This document shows positions 7,397 to 17,228 of a stretch of 64,000 nt of DNA, piece by piece (within the stretch, counting starts at the first letter, position 1; each line of letters begins with the position of its first letter). A model generated the notes under the pieces. The model did no database searches. It had not been told where the DNA came from and saw only the letters and a program-made list of their open reading frames with translations. The translations under genes were made by a program, and so were the position numbers. Source of the DNA: Enterococcus raffinosus (GTDB lineage Bacteria > Bacillota > Bacilli > Lactobacillales > Enterococcaceae). The DNA is taken from NCBI RefSeq assembly GCF_001886185.1, contig NZ_JXLA01000018.1, forward strand, positions 18,024 through 82,023. Reading direction: 5' to 3'.

Positions 7397-8642
7397 GGTT
7401 GGCCCTGATTATGTAGATACAGAATACCATACTCGTATCACAGGAAAACATTCACGAAATCTAGATATGTTTTTAGTCCCAAATACCGATTGTTTACGAT
7501 CGCTATTTGAAAAAGAAGCGCATCAAGCAGATATATGTGTAATAGAAGGGGTGATGGGTCTTTTTGACGGTTTAGGTGTTGATAAGGACTATTGTTCAAG
7601 TGCAGGAATAGCGAAATTGTTGAATTGTCCAGTACTGTTAGTAGTGGATGGTCAATCGGCCTCAACATCTGTAGCAGCTGTTGTAAAGGGCTTTGCAAAT
7701 TTTGATCCTGAGGTCAATATTTGTGGAGTGTTAATTAATAAGGTGGCTTCCGAAACACACTATCAATTGATAAGAAAAGCGGTTGAAAAATATACGGATA
7801 TTCCTGTTTTCGGCTATTTAAAGCGTGAGAAAGGAGCAGAACTTCCTTCTAGACAACTCGGACTGATCCCTGATAGAGAAAGTAAGGATGCTACCCAAAA
7901 AATACAAAAAATATCTGAATCATTAGAAAAAACTTTTGATTTTAAACGATTAGTAGAATCCTTGCCGGAAGAAGAACTTTCATATAAGGCACCGAAATAT
8001 CCTCACTATCCTAAAATTACACTAGCTTATGCGCTAGATGAGGCATTCCATTTTTATTATCAAGATAATCTCGAATTGCTGTCTGAATATGGAGTAGAAT
8101 TGATTTCCTTTAGCCCAATCAGAGATCGTGAGTTGCCAAGTGCAGACTTGTACTATTTTGGTGGTGGATATCCTGAAGAGTTTGCGGAACGACTCGCTGA
8201 AAATTCTTCGATGCGACAAAGTATTAAGGATAAGCATGAGCAGGAAGCATTTATCCTAGCTGAGTGTGGGGGGCTGATGTACTTAGGTTCTTCATTTAAA
8301 AGTGGAAATGAGTTCTATCCGATGGTGGGGATTTTTGAAGGAGTCAGTGAGATGTCTTCTGGACTCAGAAAATTTGGCTATTGTTACGGAGAAATTGAAA
8401 GAGATACTCTGATCGGGAAAAAGGGGACGGTTGTTGTTGGGCACGAATTTCACCATTCTGTCTTCAATAGTCAGGAACCTACTGTCTTGAAAATGACAAA
8501 AAAAAGAGATGGAGAAGTCATCAAGGAATGGGCAGGTGGCTATCAAAAGAAAAATACTTTTGGGAGTTATCTACATCTCCATTTCTATCAAAACGAGAGC
8601 TTTCTACAGAATTTATTACAACAAGTGAGGAATGATCTATGA
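7287..8642 (+). CDS. cbiA: Cobyrinic acid a,c-diamide synthase CbiA
   Basis: CbiA amidates the a and c side chains of cobyrinate, using glutamine and ATP. The 451 residues comprise an N-terminal P-loop-type domain (MVAAVSSGSGKTTIALGLM, then KVGPDYVDTEYH) and a C-terminal class I glutamine amidotransferase domain with nucleophile Cys327 in LAECGGLMYLG. The GYCYGEI and VVGHEFHHS blocks are also conserved. GAGGTGGGG precedes the ATG. The stop overlaps the start of cbiB by four bases. Length and motifs are normal. Confidence 0.95.
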   Translation: MKKLMVAAVSSGSGKTTIALGLMKLLQKQGYKIQPYKVGPDYVDTEYHTRITGKHSRNLDMFLVPNTDCLRSLFEKEAHQADICVIEGVMGLFDGLGVDKDYCSSAGIAKLLNCPVLLVVDGQSASTSVAAVVKGFANFDPEVNICGVLINKVASETHYQLIRKAVEKYTDIPVFGYLKREKGAELPSRQLGLIPDRESKDATQKIQKISESLEKTFDFKRLVESLPEEELSYKAPKYPHYPKITLAYALDEAFHFYYQDNLELLSEYGVELISFSPIRDRELPSADLYYFGGGYPEEFAERLAENSSMRQSIKDKHEQEAFILAECGGLMYLGSSFKSGNEFYPMVGIFEGVSEMSSGLRKFGYCYGEIERDTLIGKKGTVVVGHEFHHSVFNSQEPTVLKMTKKRDGEVIKEWAGGYQKKNTFGSYLHLHFYQNESFLQNLLQQVRNDL

Positions 8643-9595
8643 CTATTTGGATTGTTACTGCATTTCTGTTAGATCTGTTGATCGGCGATCCTTATAATTG
8701 GCCCCATCCAATTAAGAGTATCGGTAATTTCATTGATTGGTTTCAGCAAAGATATACGCAAACAAAAAGTGAAAATGAAAAATATCGTTGGGGCATCCTG
8801 TTGTTTTTAGTTACGGTTTTCGGTACTGGTTTGATCACGTATTTCATTCTCAAAATAAGTTTTCTAATTCATCCTTTTTTCGGGACATTTTGCTATGTAT
8901 ATTTAGCCTACACAACATTGGCAACTAAAAGTTTGTCTTTGGAAGGGAAAAAAGTGTATCAGAAATTGACATTAGATACTTTAAATAGCGCCCGAAAACA
9001 AGTTGCGATGATTGTAGGTAGAGATACTAGTGAGTTAACGGAAGAAGAAATCACAAAAGCGACAATCGAAACAGTTGCTGAAAACACCAGTGATGGGGTC
9101 GTAGCGCCGTTACTCTATCTATTTATTGGGGGACCAGTATTAGCAATGATGTACAAAGCTGTCAATACACTCGATTCAATGGTTGGCTATGTGACTCCAA
9201 AGTACCAAGCAATTGGTTGGTTCTCAGCAAAAATGGATGATTTATGGAATTTTATCCCTGCCCGATTAACTTGGCTATTTTTATTAGCTTCGGCCAAATT
9301 GCTGAACTTAAATGTGGCGAATGCTTGGGCAGTTGGTAAAAAGGATTGCCGCAAGCATAAAAGCCCAAACAGCGGTTTTCCTGAATCTATTGTTGCTGGT
9401 GCTTTAGGAATACAGCTAGGTGGAACACATTGTTATCATGGCGTCGAAATTTATAAACCAACCATTGGTGTAACACTTCGTTCGGCAGAACCTAGGGATA
9501 TTTTGATTACAAATACGTTGCTATATGTAACGTCAATTTTAAGTCTAAGCATTTTCAGCAGTATAGCAATTTTCTTTACCTATTACTTATTTTGA
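8639..9595 (+). CDS. cbiB: Adenosylcobinamide-phosphate synthase CbiB
   Basis: This integral membrane protein of 318 residues joins adenosylcobyric acid to aminopropanol phosphate. The start LDLLIGDPYNWPHPIKSIG is diagnostic. ETVAENTSDGVVAPLLYLFIGG near residue 140 and YKAVNTLDSMVGY are the other conserved blocks. Four to five hydrophobic segments are visible. It overlaps cbiA by four bases, and cbiC follows 14 bases after its stop. It uses the product of CobD and PduX upstream. Confidence 0.95.
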   Translation: MTIWIVTAFLLDLLIGDPYNWPHPIKSIGNFIDWFQQRYTQTKSENEKYRWGILLFLVTVFGTGLITYFILKISFLIHPFFGTFCYVYLAYTTLATKSLSLEGKKVYQKLTLDTLNSARKQVAMIVGRDTSELTEEEITKATIETVAENTSDGVVAPLLYLFIGGPVLAMMYKAVNTLDSMVGYVTPKYQAIGWFSAKMDDLWNFIPARLTWLFLLASAKLLNLNVANAWAVGKKDCRKHKSPNSGFPESIVAGALGIQLGGTHCYHGVEIYKPTIGVTLRSAEPRDILITNTLLYVTSILSLSIFSSIAIFFTYYLF

Positions 9596-9609
9596 GAAGA
9601 GGGAAACGT

Positions 9610-10260
9610 GTGGACTATATAAGAGATCCTCAGTTAATTGAATCAAAGAGTTTTACGATCATTCAAAGAATAATTGATCAAGATTTTCCTGACTTTGTTT
9701 ACTCTTGCCCAGAGGAGGAAATGATTATAAAACGCGTCATTCATACGAGTGCTGATTTTGACTATTTAAAAAATCTCGTTTTTACCAATGATGTTATCAC
9801 AGAGCTGAAAGATTTTTTCTTAACAGGAAACGGAACAATTTTTACTGACACAACAATGGCGTTAAGTGGAATAAATAAGCGTGTATTAGACAAGTTAACT
9901 ATTCGTTATGAATGTTACATAGCCGATCCTAAAATATCTGAGCAGGCTAAAAGCAAAGGAATGACTCGTTCAATGGCAGGAATCGAACACGCCGCAAAAA
10001 AAGACGGGCCAAAACTATTTGTTATCGGGAATGCACCAACAGCCATTTTTAAATTATTAGAGCTCATCGAAAAAGGAGAGTTAGATGCCGCGGCGGTAAT
10101 TGGTGTTCCTGTTGGTTTTGTCGGTGCTGCTGAATCAAAGGAGGCATTATTTGAAAGTGATGTTCCAGCGATAGTAGCTAGAGGACGAAAAGGTGGCAGT
10201 AATGTTGCGGCTGCCATTATCAATGCCCTATTGTATCAGTTAGTAGAAAGGGAAAACTAA
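9610..10260 (+). CDS. cbiC: Cobalt-precorrin-8 methylmutase CbiC
   Basis: CbiC moves a methyl group from C11 to C12 to give cobyrinic acid. I chose the GTG at 9610 because GAGGG lies six bases upstream and the family usually begins with DYIRDPQLIESKSF. An in-frame TTG at 9592 lacks a ribosome site. The conserved FVIGNAPTAIFKLLELI and VIGVPVGFVGAAESKEAL blocks are present, as is the histidine in VIHTSADFDY expected to drive the methyl shift. The stop overlaps the cbiD ATG in TAATG. Confidence 0.94.
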   Translation: MDYIRDPQLIESKSFTIIQRIIDQDFPDFVYSCPEEEMIIKRVIHTSADFDYLKNLVFTNDVITELKDFFLTGNGTIFTDTTMALSGINKRVLDKLTIRYECYIADPKISEQAKSKGMTRSMAGIEHAAKKDGPKLFVIGNAPTAIFKLLELIEKGELDAAAVIGVPVGFVGAAESKEALFESDVPAIVARGRKGGSNVAAAIINALLYQLVEREN

Positions 10261-11381
10261 TGGGGGAATTTGTCTTTTATAATGGGAAAAAGTTACGTAA
10301 GGGCTATACGACAGGATCATGTGCAACTGCGGCAGCAAGTGCAGCAGCCTATTTTCTTTTTCACGATAAAGCTTACGAAGAAATCAAAATTGAGCTTCCA
10401 AATAAAGAAAAGATAATGATTCCAATTCATTCCATAGAAGTGAAGAAGGATGGCTGTCAAGCGTTTGTTGTTAAAGATGGTGGGGATGATGTGGATGCTA
10501 CTGATGGCATGCTCATTGGTGTAGAAGTCACTCGTAATACGACCAATCAACTAATCATTGAGGGGGGAGTAGGGATCGGTCGAGTCACTGAAATTGGCTT
10601 GCAATTACCTGTTGGTGAAGCCGCAATCAACTCAGTTCCAAGAAAGATGATTGAAAGATCGGTACGAAAAATAATTGGCTCGAACATTGGAGCAAGAATT
10701 ACTGTTTTTGCCCCAGAGGGAGAAGAGATTGCAAAACAAACGATGAATCGTCGGTTAGGTATTCAAGGTGGAATTTCAATTTTAGGTACGACAGGTATTG
10801 TCACTCCTATGTCTGAAGAAGGCTGGAAACAATCAATCTCCCTGGAATTAGAGATGAAAAAAAGTCAAGGGTATAACTCTGTAATCTTATGTCCAGGTAA
10901 TTATGGTGAGACCTTTGCTTTAAAGACATTAAAGCTAAATGAAACACGCATTGTATCTATGAGTAATTTTGTCGGATACGTATTAAAGGAAATACAACGA
11001 CTAAAATTTGAAAAAGTACTGATGGTTGGACATCTAGGGAAATTGATCAAAGTTTCTGCGGGAATCTTTTCAACACATAGCAGGGATGCCGATGCACGAG
11101 CAGAGATTTTAGTGGCCAATCTAGCGCTATTAGGAATGCCTGTGACTCAGCTGCAACAAATTGAACAATGTTTAACGACTGAGGCGGCTGGAGAAATTAT
11201 TGCTCAAGCAGGGTATGAGGCAGTTTATCAAATTATTGCACAAAAAGTGAAAAAACGTTCTGAAGGACTATTAAAATATCGTAAGCCTGAACCATCCATT
11301 GAAGTCGTTTTATTTTCTTCTCAACGAGGATACTTAGCGTCAACCAAATCTTTGGAACTGTTGAAGGAGGAATGGAAATGA
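10260..11381 (+). CDS. cbiD: Cobalt-precorrin-5B C1-methyltransferase CbiD
   Basis: The 373-residue protein begins KLRKGYTTGSCATAAASAA, the CbiD hallmark. KDGGDDVDATDG and NFVGYVLKEI blocks follow. It uses SAM to methylate C1 after CbiG has opened the lactone and extruded the C20 fragment. It is translationally coupled to cbiC through a one-base stop/start overlap and overlaps the start of cbiE by four bases. Confidence 0.94.
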   Translation: MGEFVFYNGKKLRKGYTTGSCATAAASAAAYFLFHDKAYEEIKIELPNKEKIMIPIHSIEVKKDGCQAFVVKDGGDDVDATDGMLIGVEVTRNTTNQLIIEGGVGIGRVTEIGLQLPVGEAAINSVPRKMIERSVRKIIGSNIGARITVFAPEGEEIAKQTMNRRLGIQGGISILGTTGIVTPMSEEGWKQSISLELEMKKSQGYNSVILCPGNYGETFALKTLKLNETRIVSMSNFVGYVLKEIQRLKFEKVLMVGHLGKLIKVSAGIFSTHSRDADARAEILVANLALLGMPVTQLQQIEQCLTTEAAGEIIAQAGYEAVYQIIAQKVKKRSEGLLKYRKPEPSIEVVLFSSQRGYLASTKSLELLKEEWK

Positions 11382-11989
11382 TCACTGTCGTTGGGATTGG
11401 TCCGGGCGGAACGCAAGATTATCTCTTTAACAAAGCTCAATCTGCAATTGAGGCAGCAGACAAAATTATTGGAAGCAAACGGCAATTGAAGCTTGTTCCG
11501 ATCAAGAAAAAGAAAAATTGTCAGATACTCCCAAGTAAATTAGAGGACCTATTGATACTTTTAAATGATTACCAAGACGACAATCTCGTGCTATTGGCTT
11601 CGGGAGATCCACTGACTTACGGAATTGGAAAATGGCTGATTCAGCGATTTCCAGCAGAAAAATTAACAATTCTTCCCGGAATTAGTTCTTTGCAGTACTT
11701 GTTCAATCGCATAGATATTCCCATGGAAGATTGTTTTATTACTAGCAGTCATGGCAGAATTCCTGACTATTCGATGATTTTCAACTTACCTAAAGTCGGA
11801 ATTGTAACCGATAAAACAATAGGACCTTATCAATTAGCACAGGAATCAATAAAGTATCCTAAACACGCAATTTTTTATATTGGTGAGAATCTTAGTTATA
11901 CCGATGAAAAAATCAGATGCTACAAGGCTTCTGATGTGCCAGATGAAGACTATCAAATGAATGCAGTGGTGATAATTAATGAAGGATGA
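11378..11989 (+). CDS. cbiE: Cobalt-precorrin-7 C5-methyltransferase CbiE
   Basis: A tetrapyrrole methylase of about 203 residues that adds the C5 methyl. It begins MITVVGIGPGG, the SAM-binding N-terminus of the family, followed by LASGDPLTYGIGKWL and ILPGISSLQYL. AAGGAGG at 11364-11370 sits seven bases before the ATG at 11378. The ATG at 11372 is too close to it. The end overlaps CbiT, its partner, which is fused to it as CobL in aerobic organisms. Confidence 0.93.
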   Translation: MITVVGIGPGGTQDYLFNKAQSAIEAADKIIGSKRQLKLVPIKKKKNCQILPSKLEDLLILLNDYQDDNLVLLASGDPLTYGIGKWLIQRFPAEKLTILPGISSLQYLFNRIDIPMEDCFITSSHGRIPDYSMIFNLPKVGIVTDKTIGPYQLAQESIKYPKHAIFYIGENLSYTDEKIRCYKASDVPDEDYQMNAVVIINEG

Positions 11990-12533
11990 TTGTTTCATTC
12001 GCGGAAGTGTTCCAATGACAAAAGAAGAGATACGAACAGTTAGTTTAGCAAAGTTACAGTTGGGAGAAGCAGAGACCTTTTTAGATATAGGGACAGGAAC
12101 AGGCACAATGGCGATTGAAGCTGCTTATTCATACCCTAACTTAAAGGTTACGACAATTGATTCAAATCAAACTGCTCTTGATATATTGAAGAAAAATCAA
12201 AATAAATTTCAATTGACTAATATAAAGAGTGTCCTAGGGAAGGCTCCTATTAATTTAACTGAGAGATTCGATGCTATTTTTGTTGGTGGAACAGGAGGAA
12301 ACTTGTCGGAAATTTTAGAATGGAGTTTTCGACGACTACAAACGGGAGGACGTTTAGTACTAAATTTTATTTTAATCGAACACGCGATCGAAGCGACTAA
12401 GTGGCTGGAGAACAATAATCATTTATATCAAGCCATTCAGCTTCAAGTCGGTCATTATACGAAATTAGGTCAAGGCCATTATTTTAAAGGGCAAAACCCA
12501 GTGATTATTATTGAATCGAGAAAAGAGGGATAA
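11979..12533 (+). CDS. cbiT: Cobalt-precorrin-6B C15-methyltransferase (decarboxylating) CbiT
   Basis: A class I SAM methyltransferase of 184 residues. [14 protein letters not shown] at the start and the SAM loop [16 protein letters not shown] near residue 35 identify CbiT, which methylates C15 and decarboxylates the acetate at C12. [14 protein letters not shown] is the other family block. It overlaps cbiE by 11 bases, consistent with the CbiE/CbiT pair acting together. Confidence 0.94.
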   Translation: MKDDCFIRGSVPMTKEEIRTVSLAKLQLGEAETFLDIGTGTGTMAIEAAYSYPNLKVTTIDSNQTALDILKKNQNKFQLTNIKSVLGKAPINLTERFDAIFVGGTGGNLSEILEWSFRRLQTGGRLVLNFILIEHAIEATKWLENNNHLYQAIQLQVGHYTKLGQGHYFKGQNPVIIIESRKEG

Positions 12534-12537
12534 CCAT

Positions 12538-13305
12538 ATGGCAAAAGTACATTTCGTGGGTGCCGGACCAGGAGAGCCGGAATTGATTACATTTAAAGGA
12601 TACCAGTTGCTTAAATCAGCCGACTGTGTCATTTATGCAGGTTCATTAGTAAATCCGGAGCTTCTAAATTATTGTTCCTCCGATTGTCAACTATTCAATA
12701 GTGCCACCATGAACTTAACGGAGATTATTGATGAAATGGAACGAGGTGTAAAGGCGAATAAAGAAGTTGTCCGCTTGCAAACGGGAGATTTTTCCATCTA
12801 TGGATCAATTCGAGAGCAAATCGAAGAATTAAAAAAACGCAAAATTGAATTTACTTGTACGCCAGGTGTTAGTTCATTTTTAGGTGCGGCGTCAAGTTTA
12901 GGTGTAGAATATACCGTTCCAGAAATTTCTCAAAGTGTAATTATCACACGAATGGCGGGAAGGACGCCTGTGCCAGAAAGAGAGAGTTTACGTTCTTTTG
13001 CGCAACATCAAACTTCAATGGTCATTTTTCTCTCGATTCAAGGGATAGAGAGAGTAGTTGAGGAGCTGCTTGCTGGGGGCTATCAAATGAAAACCCCTGT
13101 AGCAGTTATTTATAAAGCGACCTGGCCCGAAGAAAAGAAAATTTATGGCACATTAGAAAATATTACAAAAAAAATTGAAGAGACAGATATTACGAAAACG
13201 GCGCTGATTATGGTGGGGGATTTCTTAGGAAATGAGTTTTATTACTCTAAACTCTATGATGCATCATTTGCGCATGAATATCGAAATGAGAAAAGCGATG
13301 AATAA
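12538..13305 (+). CDS. cbiF: Cobalt-precorrin-4 C11-methyltransferase CbiF
   Basis: A tetrapyrrole methylase of 255 residues. [20 protein letters not shown] is the SAM-binding start, followed by [26 protein letters not shown] and [12 protein letters not shown], all typical of CbiF/CobM. The ATG at 12538 follows AGAGGGA. An in-frame upstream TTG lies inside cbiT and lacks a ribosome site. The protein acts between CbiH and CbiG. Confidence 0.94.
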   Translation: MAKVHFVGAGPGEPELITFKGYQLLKSADCVIYAGSLVNPELLNYCSSDCQLFNSATMNLTEIIDEMERGVKANKEVVRLQTGDFSIYGSIREQIEELKKRKIEFTCTPGVSSFLGAASSLGVEYTVPEISQSVIITRMAGRTPVPERESLRSFAQHQTSMVIFLSIQGIERVVEELLAGGYQMKTPVAVIYKATWPEEKKIYGTLENITKKIEETDITKTALIMVGDFLGNEFYYSKLYDASFAHEYRNEKSDE

Positions 13306-14356
13306 GCGAGCAATTATAGCCATCACTTCATCGGGAATTAAATTAGCTCGAGAATTACGGGATAGTTGGGATAAAAGTGCGCCTATTTTTGTACCTGAGA
13401 ATAAAGCTGAAACGGATCTATTGGTTCTTCCTACAGAGAAAGTTTTATCAGGTATTCACGCTCTTTTTTCACAATACGAGGCACTGATTTGCATCATGGC
13501 AATGGGAATTGTAGTTCGCAGCGTTGCTGGTGTGTTAGAGGACAAGCGAAAAGATCCTGCAGTAATAGTTATTGATGAGAAAGGCAGACATACAATCAGC
13601 CTATTATCTGGGCATATTGGAGGAGGAAATCAACTGACCCTTGAAATTGCCGAAAAATTAAATAGCTGTCCAGTAATAACTACAGCGACAGATGTGCAAG
13701 AAGTAACGGCTTTGGATTTACTGAGTAAAGAAATTAATGGCTGGTATGACAATTTTGATGAGACAACAAAAAAAGTTAACGGCCTTCTAGCCGACCATCA
13801 AAAGGTAGGCTTAATACAACATGAAGAATGGATCAAAGATTTTCGAGGGTTAACTCTAATGGAGGCTAGTGACTCAGTGGACGACTTTCAAGCTGTGCTG
13901 CTTATTTCAGATAAAAAGGAGCAACTTTTTTCTGAAAAAATTATTCAAGTAGTTCCTCGAAGATATGTATTAGGGATTGGGGCAAGAAAAGCACTTGCTT
14001 TTCCAATTATTAAGCAAGAGTATCTTAATTTTTGTGATTTAAACAATGTTCATTATCGAAGTATAAAAGAAATTGTCAGTATTGAATTGAAAAAAAATGA
14101 AGCGGGCATACGCCAATTGGCCGAATGGCTTAATGTACCATTTACAACTTATACTTCAAAAGAATTATCAGCTGTTTCAAAAAAATATCCTCAATCAGAT
14201 TTCGTAAAAAAAATAACTGGTGTAGGTAGTGTGAGTTTGGCAGCAGCAGATTTAGCAAGTAATGGACAAGTGGTGACGAAACGTTATGCCGGCCAAGGCG
14301 TCACCTTTGCATTGGGAAGGAATGAGGACGACACATGTTGTACGTGGTGGGATTAG
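13298..14356 (+). CDS. cbiG: Cobalt-precorrin-5A hydrolase CbiG
   Basis: CbiG opens the ring-A delta-lactone of cobalt-precorrin-5A and releases acetaldehyde. The N-terminal block [33 protein letters not shown] and [12 protein letters not shown] are diagnostic, and the C-terminal domain has YVLGIGARK and [18 protein letters not shown] motifs. I chose the ATG at 13298, which overlaps the cbiF stop. An upstream in-frame extension lies wholly inside cbiF. The ribosome site (GAGAAAAG) is weak, so translation may depend on coupling to cbiF. Confidence 0.92.
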   Translation: MNKRAIIAITSSGIKLARELRDSWDKSAPIFVPENKAETDLLVLPTEKVLSGIHALFSQYEALICIMAMGIVVRSVAGVLEDKRKDPAVIVIDEKGRHTISLLSGHIGGGNQLTLEIAEKLNSCPVITTATDVQEVTALDLLSKEINGWYDNFDETTKKVNGLLADHQKVGLIQHEEWIKDFRGLTLMEASDSVDDFQAVLLISDKKEQLFSEKIIQVVPRRYVLGIGARKALAFPIIKQEYLNFCDLNNVHYRSIKEIVSIELKKNEAGIRQLAEWLNVPFTTYTSKELSAVSKKYPQSDFVKKITGVGSVSLAAADLASNGQVVTKRYAGQGVTFALGRNEDDTCCTWWD

Positions 14357-15060
14357 GGCCAGGTGAAAAAGGAAAAATGTCGCTTGAAGCGATGGAGGTC
14401 ATCCGTAAAGTAGAAGTAATTGTGGGGTACACCACATATGTCCGATTAATTCACGAATTAGTCAGTGGAAAAGAAATAATCAGTACCGGAATGAAACAAG
14501 AAATCGATCGATGTAAAAAAGCGATTGAGGTAGCAAAAGAAGGAAAAAATGTTGCTGTAATTTCAAGTGGTGATGCAGGTGTGTATGGTATGGCAGGTTT
14601 GGTCTTGGAACTTTTAAGTCAAACGAATGATGAAATTAATGTCAAAATTGTTCCAGGAATTACCGCTAGTATTGCAGGTGCAGCGTTATTAGGCGCTCCT
14701 TTAATGAATGACTTTTGTCATATCAGTCTTAGCGATTTGATGACGCCTTGGGAAATGATTGAAAAACGACTGCATGCTGCCGCTAGTGCGGATTTTGTCA
14801 TTTGTTTATACAACCCTAGAAGTAAAGGTAGACCTAATCATTTAACCAAGGCATTAGAAATCATTCAACAATATAAACCAAAAGAGACCATTCTTGGATT
14901 AGCGAAGGATATTGGACGAAAAAAGGAAAAAGCCATTCTTACAACAATGGCACAATTAGATGAAACAATGGTGGATATGACAACCGTTGTTTTAGTAGGA
15001 AACAAGGAAACCTATATTCACAATGAACGGATGATTACTCCCCGAGGGTACCAATTATGA
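14335..15060 (+). CDS. cbiH: Cobalt-factor III / precorrin-3B C17-methyltransferase CbiH
   Basis: A tetrapyrrole methylase of 241 residues that methylates C17 and contracts the ring. [19 protein letters not shown] is the SAM-binding start. VISSGDAGVYGMAGLVLEL, IVPGITASIAGAALLGAPL and FVICLYNPRSKGRPNHL are diagnostic of CbiH/CobJ. It overlaps cbiG by 22 bases and cbiJ by four. It carries no C-terminal extra domain. Confidence 0.95.
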   Translation: MLYVVGLGPGEKGKMSLEAMEVIRKVEVIVGYTTYVRLIHELVSGKEIISTGMKQEIDRCKKAIEVAKEGKNVAVISSGDAGVYGMAGLVLELLSQTNDEINVKIVPGITASIAGAALLGAPLMNDFCHISLSDLMTPWEMIEKRLHAAASADFVICLYNPRSKGRPNHLTKALEIIQQYKPKETILGLAKDIGRKKEKAILTTMAQLDETMVDMTTVVLVGNKETYIHNERMITPRGYQL

Positions 15061-15797
15061 TTTTACTTTTGGGAGGGACCTCTGATAGCCAAAATATTGC
15101 AAAAGCATTCAATAAGAATGATATAAACTTCTATCTGTCCGTCGTTTCAGATTATGGTGAAAGTCTTGCAAAATCCGTTGCGGAAAATATTATTAAAGGC
15201 CGTTTAACTAAAGCAGAGATGGTGGAATTTATTCAAAATCATCAAGTAAATAAAATTGTTGATGCAACACATCCATTTGCAGAGGAAGTTTCGAAAAATG
15301 CGATCTCTGCTTGTGAAGCAACAGCCACTCCTTATTTTCGTTTTGAGCGTCCTTCATTTAGTGCTGAGGGAATACTCGAAGTAGACTCAGTAAAGGAGGC
15401 TTGCCAGAAGGCTCAAGAATATTCAGGAAACATTTATTTAACGACAGGAAGTAAAACGTTAGGAGAGTTTTTAAAATATCTACCTAAAAAGGCGATAATT
15501 GCCAGAGTATTACCAACAACCGAAGTCATGAATGCTATTGAAAAGTTGGGATTAACAACTAGTCAAGTAGAAGCAATAAAGGGACCCTTTTCTAGAACGT
15601 TGAATCGTGAATTATTGCTTCACAATAAAGCGGGCGTGATGATTACAAAAGAAAGTGGCAACGCAGGTGGTTTTCTAGAAAAAGTCGAAGCCTGTCATGA
15701 TTTGAATATTCCGTGTATTGTGCTGAGACGTAAAAAGATAAACTATCCGAATAAGTTTTCAACTATTGAAGAGCTTGTTCATCAAGTAAAGGAGTAA
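15057..15797 (+). CDS. cbiJ: Cobalt-precorrin-6A reductase CbiJ
   Basis: A protein of 246 residues with a Rossmann start MILLLGGTSDSQNIAKAF and the conserved VDATHPFAEEVSKNAI and NIYLTTGSKTLGEF blocks. It reduces the macrocycle with NAD(P)H. AIKGPFSRTLNRELL and MITKESGNAGGFLEKV near the C-terminus are also family motifs. It overlaps cbiH by four bases and is followed four bases later by cobA-hemD. Confidence 0.93.
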   Translation: MILLLGGTSDSQNIAKAFNKNDINFYLSVVSDYGESLAKSVAENIIKGRLTKAEMVEFIQNHQVNKIVDATHPFAEEVSKNAISACEATATPYFRFERPSFSAEGILEVDSVKEACQKAQEYSGNIYLTTGSKTLGEFLKYLPKKAIIARVLPTTEVMNAIEKLGLTTSQVEAIKGPFSRTLNRELLLHNKAGVMITKESGNAGGFLEKVEACHDLNIPCIVLRRKKINYPNKFSTIEELVHQVKE

Positions 15798-15801
15798 TGA
15801 A

Positions 15802-17226
15802 ATGGTCGGAAAAATTTCATTAGTTGGTGCGGGACTAGGAGATCCAGAGTTGCTAACGGTCAAAGGATTAAGAAAAATCGAACAGGCAGATGTGATTGTA
15901 TATGATCGCTTGATCAATCCTGCGATTTTAAATGCCTGTAAAATTGCTTGTGAGAAGATTTACGTTGGCAAAAAGCCAAACTATCATCCAGTTCCACAAG
16001 ATAAGATTGAGGAGATCATGATTGAAAAAGCGAAGTTGGACCTTAATGTAGTCCGACTTAAAAGCGGAGATCCTTATGTTTTTGGTCGTGGTGGCGAAGA
16101 GGGGGCATCTCTAAAGAAAGCTGGAATTCCATTTGAGACGATTCCTGGGATTACCTCATCTATTGGTGGGCTCGCTTATGCCGGAATTCCAATTACACAC
16201 AGAGATTTAGCTGCAAGTTTCCATGTCTATACAGGACATCTAAACAAATCAGATCAACAAGTGGATTGGAAAACAGCTGCGGCGGCAGAAGGAACATTGG
16301 TTTTTTTGATGGGGATGTCTAGTTTACAAGAAATTACAAATCAACTGATAAGTCATGGGAGAGATGAAACGACTCCAGCAGCAGTGATTCAGTGGGCAAG
16401 TCGCAAACAGCAGAAAACAGTAACAGGTACACTTGCGACAATTTTTGAACAAGCTCAAAAAGCAAAGTTGGAACCACCTAGTTTAATTGTGATTGGAAAC
16501 GTTGTAAACCGCCGAAAAGACTTGAATTTTTTCGAAGAGCGTCCACTTTTTTCATTAAGCATTACAGTCCCCTATTCAAAAAAAAGAAATATGACAAATT
16601 GTTTATCAGATTTAGGGGCAGAAATTGTTGAACTGCCAGCAAGTAGTATTCAAATATTTGACGAAAAAATAGATTTTTCTGAACCTAAAAATATCGTTTT
16701 TACAGATCAACTTAGTATTGAGATGTTCATTCGAGCCATGAAAATATGTGGTATCGATTGGCGTAATTTAATGGATTGGTGCTTTATTACAGTAGGCCAT
16801 CATACGGGGACAGCTTTGAAAAGAATAGGGATTTGCCCAGATCATGATTTTATAGATGTACCACAGTGTTTGCAAGAGTTTCAAGTTACTTCTAATACAC
16901 TATTTTTAGGAGATTCCTTTGAGATAGCGCGTCTGAATGAACAAAGAATTCCAGGCAAAAAGGTGATAAGTCATGAGGAAAAAATTACAGCAGAGATACC
17001 TAAGTTGTGGCAAGAAACAGATTTTATGTACTTTCCTAATTCAAAATCCGCTCGATTATTTTTAACGGCTTTGTCTACGGAAGAATTAGCGATTGTTCGG
17101 AAGAAAAAAGTTGTAGTGATGGGAAATAAGACAAAAGCGATTTTTGAAGACTACCATCTTCCAGTAATTGTGACAAATGAGCCTAGTTATAAAAGTGTGA
17201 TCGATAAATTAATAGAGGAGATGTAG
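15802..17226 (+). CDS. cobA-hemD: Fused uroporphyrinogen-III C-methyltransferase (CobA) and uroporphyrinogen-III synthase (HemD)
   Basis: The 474 residues comprise two enzymes. Residues 1 to about 240 are an SUMT, with SLVGAGLGDPELLTVKGL, RLKSGDPYVFGRGGEEG and IPGITSSIGGLAYAGIPITHR; it adds methyls at C2 and C7 to make precorrin-2. Residues from about 250 on match a HemD-type synthase, with ENDPNIVFTDQ-like and FMYFPNSKSARLF blocks. The fusion is known in other anaerobic cob clusters, for example in lactobacilli. A separate hemD is also present at 24258, so the operon encodes HemD activity twice. Confidence 0.93.
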   Translation: MVGKISLVGAGLGDPELLTVKGLRKIEQADVIVYDRLINPAILNACKIACEKIYVGKKPNYHPVPQDKIEEIMIEKAKLDLNVVRLKSGDPYVFGRGGEEGASLKKAGIPFETIPGITSSIGGLAYAGIPITHRDLAASFHVYTGHLNKSDQQVDWKTAAAAEGTLVFLMGMSSLQEITNQLISHGRDETTPAAVIQWASRKQQKTVTGTLATIFEQAQKAKLEPPSLIVIGNVVNRRKDLNFFEERPLFSLSITVPYSKKRNMTNCLSDLGAEIVELPASSIQIFDEKIDFSEPKNIVFTDQLSIEMFIRAMKICGIDWRNLMDWCFITVGHHTGTALKRIGICPDHDFIDVPQCLQEFQVTSNTLFLGDSFEIARLNEQRIPGKKVISHEEKITAEIPKLWQETDFMYFPNSKSARLFLTALSTEELAIVRKKKVVVMGNKTKAIFEDYHLPVIVTNEPSYKSVIDKLIEEM

Positions 17227-17228
17227 CA